From positions 473,091 through 537,090 of the forward strand of contig NZ_FQYR01000002.1 in the NCBI RefSeq assembly GCF_900141815.1: 64,000 nucleotides of DNA, given 5' to 3'. The position numbers were made by a program, and so were the translations under genes. Shown here piece after piece: positions 23,128 to 32,400 of this stretch. A model generated the notes under the pieces. The model did not search any database and was not told the origin of the DNA. It was given only the letters and a program-made list of their open reading frames with translations. Within the stretch, counting starts at the first letter, position 1. The number at the start of each line of letters is the position of its first letter. Source of the DNA: Rubritalea squalenifaciens DSM 18772 (GTDB lineage Bacteria; Verrucomicrobiota; Verrucomicrobiia; Verrucomicrobiales; Akkermansiaceae).

Positions 23128-23844
23128 ATGACGAAGCTATCTATCGTGTGGTTCAGTTATCGGCCGCATTTCGAATTTCTTGTAGAATCTGTTAGGTGTG
23201 CAGCCAGTACCTTTCCAGAAGCTACACTGCATGTAGTGAGTGACTCGACCAATCCCTTCACTGGCGATCAGGTGACTGAGCTGGAGACTATGGGGGTGCG
23301 GGTGAAGCAGAGCAGCACCGCCCGCAATGGCAATCTCAACGGCTGCGACTGGGCGCTCACGCAAATGCAGTATCTGGCGGATGTTCCCGGTGAATGCGTG
23401 GTTAAGGTGGACAGTGACACGCTGCTGTTAGGTAGGGAGTGGCTAGACCCCCTGCTCAGCGGGGCCGTGGATGCGGTCGGGTTCCAGAGCTCCGGCCCGC
23501 GCAGGCGCGCTTGGTACGGGGCGGTCTACGCGCTGCGGGTGAGTCTGCTCCCGGCTCTGGCGGCGGAGGTGGGCGAGTACTACCAGTTCCCGCTAGGGCC
23601 GGAGGACATCATGATAGGCATGGCGAGCAAGCGTCTCTGCGGCAGCCGCTGGCTCGTGCGTGGGGCTAACAGAAATGACAATCAGGGGGGCAGCTCCCTG
23701 TCCTTCTTCATCATCGGGCAGAGCGGGGTGGAGCAGGTGAGAGGAGCAGAGGCGGTGTGTTTCCACGTACACCGCGATCGCAAGCGCGTATCGGCGCTGA
23801 TGAGAGAAGTAAGGAGAGACAAACATGGCAGTAATCAAGGGTAA
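23128..23844 (+). CDS. GT-A-type glycosyltransferase, phage-encoded
   Basis: A 238-residue protein (MTKLSIVWFSYRPHFEFLVE...). It is predicted to have a GT-A fold with a DxD motif in VVKVDSDTLLLG (about residues 91-102) and a conserved E-D-I-M region (FPLGPEDIMIGM, about 154-165). It lies between the collagen-like fibre and the tail nozzle gene, overlapping the latter by 20 bases. Coupling to the fibre gene suggests the fibre as substrate, but this is inference. Confidence 0.65.
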   Translation: MTKLSIVWFSYRPHFEFLVESVRCAASTFPEATLHVVSDSTNPFTGDQVTELETMGVRVKQSSTARNGNLNGCDWALTQMQYLADVPGECVVKVDSDTLLLGREWLDPLLSGAVDAVGFQSSGPRRRAWYGAVYALRVSLLPALAAEVGEYYQFPLGPEDIMIGMASKRLCGSRWLVRGANRNDNQGGSSLSFFIIGQSGVEQVRGAEAVCFHVHRDRKRVSALMREVRRDKHGSNQG

Positions 23845-26419
23845 TCAGGCATCATTCAACTCAGGGGAAATGGCTCCCTGGCTGGACTCGCGTATCGATC
23901 TGGACAAGTACCGCTCGGGCGCGCGCATCATTCGGAATTTCATCTGCACCCCCTATGGCGGGGTGAGGCGGAGGATGGGCACCACGCTGGTGGAGGAGGC
24001 GCTGGGCAAGTGCCGGCTGATCACCTTCCAGCCGACTACCCAGCAGGGCTACATACTGGCATTCAGTGACTATAAGATGCGCGTCTATCAGGATGGCCAG
24101 CGTGTGGGCAGCGTGGAGCTCAGTACCCCCTGGAGCGGGGACGAGATCTTTGAGCTACAGACGGAGCAGATCAATGACGTGATGTTTATAGCGCACCGTG
24201 CATACGCCCCGCGTCAGCTCAGTCACTTCGGGCCCACCTCCTGGACCCTCGGGGAAATGGCTTTCGATTACCCGCCGTTCAAAACATTCCAATATGGCAA
24301 TCAGCTCGGTGTCACGCCTATCAGCTCAAGCACGGAGCAGCTGAGTTCCAGCTTGAACCTTAGTGTGGCAGTGGCCTCAGGCGAGGAAGCCGAGTCTCCC
24401 TCGATACCTGTCACCTCTGCCTGGTCTCTGGATATCAGCTCCTTGTCCGCTGGCACCATGCGGCTGGAGTATACCGAAAACGGTGGAGGCTCTTGGACGG
24501 CTATGGGCAGCTACACCGCGGCTGGTAGCGATAGCGGTACGGTAGCTGCACCGGGCCTGATGCGACTGGTGGCAGAGGCAAACGCACTGCTCACGGCTAC
24601 CCTTACTACGGATGTGGTACGCGAGGACCTGGCGCCGGGTGACACGGTGAATCTCCAGTGCTCGCTGGATTCTTTTGAGTCTTTGCACGTTGGCGGTGAG
24701 GTAGAGGTGACTCACCCTCTGGAGGAGAACGAGGTGCGCCTCTCATTCCGATCCTCCGGTATCAGTGAGAGCATCCCTGTGCAGGGGGATTGGCTTGTCA
24801 GTACCACCGGAAATTGGCGCGGCACTATCAAGGTACAGGAAAGCCAGGACAGCGGCAGCACATGGAAAACCATTCTTACACGCAAGGCTTGGGCAGACCG
24901 CAATGTTTCCTATCAGGGCGAAACTCGCGAAAAGGTGCTGCTGCGCATGAAGTTTGAAAAAGCTGCTGACGGTAATGCGAATGATCCTCACGGTACGCTG
25001 GAAGCGATCAATCCGGAGGTGCGCGGGCGTGTACTTATCACCTCCGTGACTGATGCTCGGAATGCACACGGCACCGTGATCTCCTCTATCCTGTCTTCTG
25101 ATCTTACAGACACCTGGAGGCACGGCAGCTGGAGTGACTACGAAGGCTATCCGGCGGCGGTGTGCTGGCATGAGTCCCGCCTGTGGTTCGGCGGTACGGT
25201 GCGTGAGCCGGCCAGCCTCTGGGCCTCCGCTACGGAGGACTACTACAACTTTGAGAGCAGCAGTAATGATGACGGGTCCTTCTCGCGCATCATGTCCGCC
25301 TCCCGCCAGTCCGCCATCAAGTGGCTCGCCTCCAAGCAGAATCTCTTCATCGGCACCTCAGGCAGCGAATGGCAGGGCTTTAGCAATTCCGAGGGCGGGG
25401 TGATTACCCCCTCTTCGTTTATCCTGAGGAAGTTTTCCAGCTTCGGTTCCGAGAGTCTGCCGGCTATTCTAACAGGGTCTGGTCTGCTCTTTGTGGAGAA
25501 CGAAGCACGCAAGATCCGGGAGATCAGCTACTCGCTGCAGGAGGACGGCTACGGCTCGAATGATCTCACCATGCTGGCGGTACACGTCACCCTGGGTAAG
25601 ATCACCGACTGTGCCTACCAGAGCCAGCGGGACTCCATCTACTGGGCCACCACGGGCACGGGCAAGCTGATCGGCTGCACCTATGACAAGGCGCAGAATA
25701 TCTACGCCTGGCACAGCCACGACACGGGAGCTGGAGATGACTTCATCTCCGTAGCCGTCTCCTACGAGTCCGGAGAAGAAGAGAGTGTCTACGTCTGTGT
25801 GCAGCGCGGGAGCCAGTACTACATCGAGCGTTTTCAGGTAGAGCAGGTCAGGCAGATCGAGCAGGGTACGCTGGATGAAATGCTTTTTACGGATTCCACT
25901 GTGCTCTACAGCGGTCCCGCTACCCTGACCATCAGCGGGCTGGACCACCTGGAGGGGCGCAGCGTGCAGGCTGTGGCGGATGGCAGCTATGCCGGCGAGT
26001 TCACCGTGAGCTCCGGAGCCATTACCCTGGATCAGGCGGCGAGCGAGGTGAAGATGGGCTTATCCTATCAGTCTTTGTTAGAAACGCTGCCGCTGGACTT
26101 CAATATGGCGGAAGGATCGACCAAAGGACGGCTGAAAAAAGTCCATGCGGTCAATGTGCGCATGATGCGCTCAGTCACCTTCTCAGCGGCGCCAGTGGCA
26201 CGCGGCAAGTTCGCCTGGAACCAGCTGGATCAGGCTCACCGCAGGTGGGTGGATCTGGATCACATCCCGCTCAGCCATGAGATCGGCGTGCTGGAGGATG
26301 CGCAGGTGATCCTTTCCAGCGGGCACGATACGGATGCGCGCTGTGCTATCCGCATTACCGAGCCTTACCCGCTTAATATCCTCTCCCTTCAGCCCCATTT
26401 CCTGATCACGGATGATTAG
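23825..26419 (+). CDS. Tail tubular protein B / tail nozzle (T7 gp12-like)
   Basis: An 864-residue protein (MAVIKGNQASFNSGEMAPWL...). The opening F-N-S-G-E-M-A-P-W-L-D-S-R motif, R-I-I-R-N-F-I-C-T-P-Y-G-G-V-R-R-R and the C-terminal half with repeated beta-propeller-like blades (WFGGTVREPASLWAS; IKWLASKQNLFIGTSGSEWQ) identify the podovirus nozzle protein. Residues about 170-380 carry an inserted beta domain. Length is typical. It overlaps the next gene by 8 bases. Confidence 0.85.
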   Translation: MAVIKGNQASFNSGEMAPWLDSRIDLDKYRSGARIIRNFICTPYGGVRRRMGTTLVEEALGKCRLITFQPTTQQGYILAFSDYKMRVYQDGQRVGSVELSTPWSGDEIFELQTEQINDVMFIAHRAYAPRQLSHFGPTSWTLGEMAFDYPPFKTFQYGNQLGVTPISSSTEQLSSSLNLSVAVASGEEAESPSIPVTSAWSLDISSLSAGTMRLEYTENGGGSWTAMGSYTAAGSDSGTVAAPGLMRLVAEANALLTATLTTDVVREDLAPGDTVNLQCSLDSFESLHVGGEVEVTHPLEENEVRLSFRSSGISESIPVQGDWLVSTTGNWRGTIKVQESQDSGSTWKTILTRKAWADRNVSYQGETREKVLLRMKFEKAADGNANDPHGTLEAINPEVRGRVLITSVTDARNAHGTVISSILSSDLTDTWRHGSWSDYEGYPAAVCWHESRLWFGGTVREPASLWASATEDYYNFESSSNDDGSFSRIMSASRQSAIKWLASKQNLFIGTSGSEWQGFSNSEGGVITPSSFILRKFSSFGSESLPAILTGSGLLFVENEARKIREISYSLQEDGYGSNDLTMLAVHVTLGKITDCAYQSQRDSIYWATTGTGKLIGCTYDKAQNIYAWHSHDTGAGDDFISVAVSYESGEEESVYVCVQRGSQYYIERFQVEQVRQIEQGTLDEMLFTDSTVLYSGPATLTISGLDHLEGRSVQAVADGSYAGEFTVSSGAITLDQAASEVKMGLSYQSLLETLPLDFNMAEGSTKGRLKKVHAVNVRMMRSVTFSAAPVARGKFAWNQLDQAHRRWVDLDHIPLSHEIGVLEDAQVILSSGHDTDARCAIRITEPYPLNILSLQPHFLITDD

Positions 26420-26801
26420 GGAATACCAGCCAGAACGTGACCGTGCGCTGGTAGGGGGCTGGTGGCTGGAGCGTGGCTGGCCCTGCCCGCCTGAGTGCCT
26501 GCCCGCATGCGGGGTCATTGTCTCGCAGGAGGGCGAGGAGCGGGCCGCTGGCTGGCTGTATCTGGATAATTCCACGCCCGTGGCCTGGATCGCCTGGCTG
26601 GTGACCAAGCCGGAAATCAGCGGCCGCCAGGCACGCAGCGCACTAGACGAGCTGATCGAGGCTCTGTGCGGGATCGCCCGCAGCCAGGGCAGGGCGCGGA
26701 TCTTCTTCAGCTCCGCCCGGGCCTCCATGACGACCTTTATGCAGACCCACGGATTCAGCGTGGGTGACGAACAAACAACTCATCTGATCAAAGAAATCTA
26801 A
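26412..26801 (+). CDS. GNAT-like acetyltransferase in virion module
   Basis: A 129-residue protein (MIREYQPERDRALVGGWWLE...). The order is strand, helix, GVIVSQEGEERAAGWLYL strand pair, long helix (RSALDELIEALCGIARSQG) and a final strand near F-M-Q-T-H-G-F. This is the GNAT pattern seen in small phage proteins next to nozzle genes. The acetyl-CoA pyrophosphate loop (Q/R-x-x-G-x-A/G) is not convincing, so catalytic activity is uncertain. Confidence 0.55.
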   Translation: MIREYQPERDRALVGGWWLERGWPCPPECLPACGVIVSQEGEERAAGWLYLDNSTPVAWIAWLVTKPEISGRQARSALDELIEALCGIARSQGRARIFFSSARASMTTFMQTHGFSVGDEQTTHLIKEI

Positions 26802-26803
26802 CC

Positions 26804-27328
26804 ATGGCAACAGCATCATTAATCATGACCGCGGCCGGGGGCATCTACTCCGCGTGGAATCAATATCAGTCGGGCAAGGCCCAGGAAAGCATGGCCAAGC
26901 ACAATGCCCACATCCTCGAGCAGGATGCGAAACTCGTGGAGCAGGAGGCGCGGGAAAATGCCAAGCGCGAGCGCAAGAACAACGAGCGCGAGTTGGCGGC
27001 AGTTCGTGCCCGCTTGGCCGGCCAGGGAGCCGCCCTGGATGCCGGCGCGCCACTCTCTATCATGAATGACGTGGCCTCTGAGCTGGAGCTCTCCGTGCTG
27101 GATAACTACCGGGAGGCAAACCGCCGCCGGAACAACCTGCTTCAGGAGGCCAGCAATTCCAGATACCAGGGCGAGCTGGCCAAGAACGCTGGCAAGACAG
27201 CGCTGTTAGGCACGCTTATTTCCACCGCTGGCTCTGCGGCCAACCAGTACGCGACTGGCAAGCAGATCGGCCTCTTCGGCACCAGCCAGAAGCCCGCTGG
27301 GAAAACCAGCAAGCAAACGACTTACTAA
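26804..27328 (+). CDS. Internal virion protein (T7 gp14-like)
   Basis: A 174-residue protein (MATASLIMTAAGGIYSAWNQ...) with a hydrophobic N-terminal segment, a long charged coiled coil (about 35-110), and a Gly/Ala-rich C-terminal membrane-active segment (LGTLISTAGSAANQYATG). This is the pattern of podovirus internal core proteins that form part of the DNA-ejection channel. It starts 3 bases after the previous stop, and the next gene begins 2 bases after it. Confidence 0.75.
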   Translation: MATASLIMTAAGGIYSAWNQYQSGKAQESMAKHNAHILEQDAKLVEQEARENAKRERKNNERELAAVRARLAGQGAALDAGAPLSIMNDVASELELSVLDNYREANRRRNNLLQEASNSRYQGELAKNAGKTALLGTLISTAGSAANQYATGKQIGLFGTSQKPAGKTSKQTTY

Positions 27329-27329
27329 C

Positions 27330-29429
27330 ATGATCATCATACCCAAAACCAAACTACTCAACCCGGCGGGCGGTACGCCACTTACTAACCCGGCCAACGC
27401 GGGCGCAGTCCATCAGGCTGCAGCCCAGGTGGGCGAGCAGATCTCCCAGATTGGTGAGTCCGCGTTCGGGCACCAGGTACAGCTCCAGCGCATCCGCAAT
27501 GACAATGACCTGGCAAATAAGCAGGCTGATCTGAGAACGATGTTAGGCGACTTTGACAATACCTTGCCGACAGACCATGACCCGTCTACCTGGGTGCAGA
27601 GGCGGGAAAAGTTCATCAATAATGCTGTGGCCAAGCTCGGGGTCGACCAGCTTCCGCCTGAGGCTCGTGACAAGTGGGACAGGTGGTATGTGGACTATTC
27701 GACCGACAGCCAGCTGAAGACCGCCAGGGATGCCACGGTGTACGGGATCCAGCTGGCCAAGAGAGACGGTCAGCTCAGGCATGAAAAGTACATGGCCAGC
27801 GGCGATTTCGAGCTTGCTCGGGAGAACGCCCTAAGGATGCGCGACAACGGTACAATCGCCCCGCAGGCTGCAGACGAAGTGCTGTATGCGATTGATAGAG
27901 GGGAAAGAGATTTCGAGATCAAGCTTGCACAGGAGAAGAATCCGCGGGAACTGAAGGAACGCTTGCTAAAGGGTGATTGGGAAATGAACGATCTTGAGCG
28001 TGAAAGGCTGCTTGATTTGACCAATAAGGCGATTGCTTCCGAGTCCCGGGAGTGTGGGGCATCGATCATTGATGATATTTATTCGGGTAAGATCAGCAGC
28101 ACGGAGGAGATTGAGAAAGCGGCCGGTGGGAGGATGCGGCCTTCTGACCTAGTCAAGCTTCAGGGGACTTTGGAGCAATACCAGAATGAGTTGTACAATC
28201 AGTACATATCTTCGCCTGAGCAACAAAGCCGTATCATTGGCCAAGTGTCATCGATGATTGCTGACTATGATGCACGTAATCTAGGTGATGATGATAACTA
28301 TGTAGCTATCAAGACACAGCTTGAGCTGGTGCAGAACAAGCACTTGAAAAAGCAATTGGCTGATAGGCTGGATGGGATGATTGGAGATGAAGAGGACCGG
28401 ATAAAAAGCGTGTCTGACTTTGCCTTTGATCTCATCGACAAGCATTACAAGACCGGTGGCTTCGGTGGGGGTGGCAAGATCAAGATGGACCAGACGACAG
28501 CTTACCAAGCCATCAACAACGGACATTTCTTTTCTGAGGACAATCTCCAGGCATTTGGCTTTTCTGAGGATGACATCGATAACATCATGGATGCCAAAAT
28601 TGATGCTGGTGCTATATGGGGAAGTGATGAGCGTGGCACGCTGAACGCCAAGCTGGACATGTTCAAGAAGCTGTGGGATTCACGCGAGAATGAGAGCACG
28701 GCTGGTGAGTGGTACGACAGTCTAGCTGAGCACGTGATGAGCGGCAGGGGGCTTTATACGGTTTTCTATGAAAAGGAGGATCCTGCTTCCCGCCAGGACT
28801 ATGACCGCCAGCAAGAGGCGGCATTGATTGCACATGGGCGCATGCGTGCTGAAATGGCTGCTTGGCTTGAGATGAACCCAGACGCCAAATCGGAGAATGT
28901 GATATCTAAAGTAAAAGAGCTGAGAGTGGATGCTGAGAGCTACACCGAAACAGCAACCTTTGGCAGCTCCAGGCCTTCCCGTGAGGCAGAGGGGGAAGGC
29001 TTCCAGAAGACATCTAGCGTGGATCTCCCTAAACCTATGCAAGGTTTGCAAGCTTCCTTTGATGAATATGGCCAGAAGTATGGTGTGAACCCAGTGTTTC
29101 TGGCGGCTATCGCAAGGTTGGAAACCGCCAACGGAACTAGTTCCGCCTTCAGGAACAAGAACAATGCCATGGGCGTTTCTAACTCAAAGGGTCCTATTTC
29201 CTTCTCTGATGCGAGTGCTTCAGTTGAACGGATGGCACGTGTTCTTTCAGACCCTAACGGCCCATACAAGGGAGCAACCACCATCGGACAGATTGCACGC
29301 ATCTACGCCCCTCCTGGAGCTGGCAACGACTATAACGGGACCAACGGCTATTGGCCTAAAGGTGTAATCAAGTACATGAAAGAAATGGGAGTGAAGAACC
29401 CTGAGAAACTTAAAGTAGTATCCCGATAA
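27330..29429 (+). CDS. Internal virion protein with C-terminal glucosaminidase-like domain
   Basis: A 699-residue protein. The first about 560 residues are helical with charged heptads, typical of ejection-channel proteins (T7 gp15/gp16 role). The last about 130 residues form a lysozyme-like glucosaminidase domain: YGVNPVFLAAIARLETANG with likely catalytic E, NNAMGVSN and IARIYAPPG. It is predicted to open the murein during DNA or effector injection. Placed directly before the giant polyvalent protein, with which it probably co-assembles in the head core. Confidence 0.75.
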   Translation: MIIIPKTKLLNPAGGTPLTNPANAGAVHQAAAQVGEQISQIGESAFGHQVQLQRIRNDNDLANKQADLRTMLGDFDNTLPTDHDPSTWVQRREKFINNAVAKLGVDQLPPEARDKWDRWYVDYSTDSQLKTARDATVYGIQLAKRDGQLRHEKYMASGDFELARENALRMRDNGTIAPQAADEVLYAIDRGERDFEIKLAQEKNPRELKERLLKGDWEMNDLERERLLDLTNKAIASESRECGASIIDDIYSGKISSTEEIEKAAGGRMRPSDLVKLQGTLEQYQNELYNQYISSPEQQSRIIGQVSSMIADYDARNLGDDDNYVAIKTQLELVQNKHLKKQLADRLDGMIGDEEDRIKSVSDFAFDLIDKHYKTGGFGGGGKIKMDQTTAYQAINNGHFFSEDNLQAFGFSEDDIDNIMDAKIDAGAIWGSDERGTLNAKLDMFKKLWDSRENESTAGEWYDSLAEHVMSGRGLYTVFYEKEDPASRQDYDRQQEAALIAHGRMRAEMAAWLEMNPDAKSENVISKVKELRVDAESYTETATFGSSRPSREAEGEGFQKTSSVDLPKPMQGLQASFDEYGQKYGVNPVFLAAIARLETANGTSSAFRNKNNAMGVSNSKGPISFSDASASVERMARVLSDPNGPYKGATTIGQIARIYAPPGAGNDYNGTNGYWPKGVIKYMKEMGVKNPEKLKVVSR

Positions 29430-29432
29430 GCC

Positions 29433-32400
29433 ATGGCAATTACCCAGACACTCGACGGCACGGCACTCACTAGCAGAACAGATGAAGTGCAATTGGATTT
29501 AGGCGAGGTGCCTAACAACCTTCAACAGGACATGATGCGCAAGGCTCAAGAGGCAAAGCAGCAGTTTCAGCAGAGCGTCATGGAGTGGAAGAGAGAAAAC
29601 CATGATTTGATTCAGGGGGGTGTTCTTGAGTTTGACGGCTTCCGGCCGGAGCTTAAGCCGGAGGTGAGACAGCGAACCCTTATCAGGAAATACTTGGATG
29701 TTGAACACGATTACCAGCCAGAGGACTCACTTACTTACGATATCAATCGTGACGCTGTAGCCGACAGGCTGTTTGATGGTCGCGGCAAGGGTAGTGATGA
29801 AGCCTTCTTTGGAGAACTCAAGACCTACTATGCTGGCCGCAAGAAGAAGCAGGACAACATGCAGTATGTCACCAGCAATGCCTTTAATGACATGCTTAGG
29901 GGTGGGGTGGGGATGAGTGAAAGCACTCAGGCATGGATGGACGCCCAGGAGGATAGCGAGGAATATGGCAAGAGGTATCGGGAAGCACGCAAGGTATTCA
30001 ATGACAAGTTGCAGAGTGAGCTTGGCACCTTCGGGCGGAATATGGTGCGCGATGTCTTCAAGGCGTTTGAAGCTGGAGATGAGGATGATGGGGCAATGGC
30101 TGCGGTTAATCTCAACTTTGCCAAGATGTCAGCGGAAGAACGCGACAAGGCGGCAAGGTATATCGGCTATCTGGCAAAGAACCTGCCGAAAGAGGAACGC
30201 GATGGATTCCTTGATTACGTTGCCAAGTCATGGCGCGGGGTGGAGGGAACCGGGCGCGGATTGATGAACTACCTTGATAGAGGCGCTAGTATCCACGCTG
30301 ATCTAGCTCCGATGCCGCCTCGACAAAGCCGGCTTGGGACAGTCTATCAGAGTTTTGACAAGCATCTGGAAGATGAGAAAAACTTTAAGGAGCGGTTAGC
30401 TAACGAAGTGGCCAAGAATGATTTCTACGAGCTTATCCGTTCCACCTACGAAAACGAATATGATCCGGTATCTTTCTATCTGGAAGACAAGACCGTGCTG
30501 GGGGCTATCGAGCGAGGCACCCACGCCATGCCTGGTGTTATATCCACATCGGCGGTGGCGATGGTTCCTTATGTCGGTGTCCATGCAATGGCGGGCATCA
30601 TGTACGAGGACACCAAGAAGGATTTTACTAGGCGCTTGTTTGAGAATGGCGTGAACCTGGAGGAAGCAGCCGCTGCTGCTGAGGGATGGGCGGCATTGGC
30701 TACAGTCCCGGCGGCATTGCTCGAAAGGGCTGGAGCCAAAGGCTTGAAGGGTAAGCTGCCATTCCTGGACAAGTGGACCACGCAAGCAATGAGCAAGATC
30801 TCTGCCAATGCTGGTACTAAGCTAGCGGTTCGTGGCGGGTTTGGTACGGTACAAGAGACGGGGATTGAACTAACCCAGCAACTTATCAACGAGCTTACGG
30901 TTGATCTTGCCCACGCTTATGATGAGAGATTTCCCGATATTCAATGGAGTGGCCCCGGTGGCGTGGTTGATGGCTATGCTTACACCATCCTAGAGACTGC
31001 GGTGTCTGTGGCTCCGTTGAGTATGGGCGCTTCTGGTGCGCTCTCAAAGAGTCAGCGTGGCGAGATCTTTGCCAAGGCTACGGATTTGGAGCTGAAAGCC
31101 TTTGGAGCCAAGCAAGCGGACATCGACCGATACAATAAAGCCAAGGGTACGCTGGGTGAAGAGGGCGCTCTGGACATCCTGACAGATAACAGGGACGCGA
31201 ACAGCGAAGAAGCCAAGGAAGCCAGCGAGCAGCTAAGGGACCAGATCAATGAATCACGCAGATTGTTTGAGGATGCCGTGAAAGCTCGTGTGATGCCTAA
31301 TATCATGGTGAACAAGGACGGATTCACGGTCACTGACAAGGAGACTGGGGATGTGGTGGGAACGGTGAAGACCAGAGAGGAAGCTCTAGAGATGGCGCTG
31401 GACCATGTGGACTTGAAGGGGGAACTCTCGAAAGACCGCATCGACTACTATAGCTCCCTGATTGAGGGGGCTGAGTACACGCTTGAGAACGATAATGAAG
31501 CTCGTGAAACAGGTGTGCAGGTGAGGCTGGACAACTTTGTGACTGAGGCGGAGGCGATGCTTGAAAACGCCAAGGATGCGGCTCAGGTGATGAAGCAGCT
31601 CCAATACATGGAGAAGCTTGGAAGGGGCAACTCTGACATGACGAGTGTGGTTCTCGGCCAAAGCGTCACGGAGTTTGAAGGCAAGCAGCGCAAGACAATC
31701 AACAAGATCAATGGCGGGGCTTCGATTCTCACCGTGTTCCATGAGGATGCCCACGGATGGTATCGTGAGGCATTGGCCACCGGGCGCATCACAAAGGATG
31801 AGGTGAAAGAGTTCTTCCAGATGTTGGACAAGGCGCTTGCCGGGAAGAATGTCGAGCGTGGCGTGAACAAGGGGGGTGAACTTCGATTCCTTCCCGCAGA
31901 AGGTAAGATCACTGACACGATGCTAGATGAAGCTGTGGCGGAGTTCTTCGAGGTTGATGTTTTGCGCACGCGCAAGGGTAAGCCTGATTCGCTTGCTGCT
32001 GCCATCTCTCGCAACCTTTCAGCCATCGCCCGCATGAATGGAGCTGGTGCCAAGTTCAAAGCCTTTGTGGACGCCATGAGGGAGTTCTACGAGCTGGCTC
32101 TAAGAAGGGTGGCCGTGATTCGCAAAGGCATCCGTGACGGTGTCATCAGTGAAGCTGATATCGACGCCTTCCGTGCAGCCATCCAGGGAACCACAGAGCA
32201 GGGACAGTCTGAGGCTGATATGGTGGATGGAGACAATCCGTTCTCCATTGACTCCAATCCATTTTATAATTTATATACCAATCAAATTCATGAAAAACAC
32301 CGTCAAATCATTCAAGAGCGAGGAGCACAACAGGGAACTCGCACAAGCCAGGAAGAGCAAGTTCTCGCCACAAGAGCAGAGGCAGGCGGACGCCCTCTAC

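Noticed and set aside
32240-32290. TTGACT ... TATAAT as promoter for nested ORF 1
   Set aside because: Spacing is about 11 bases instead of 16-18.
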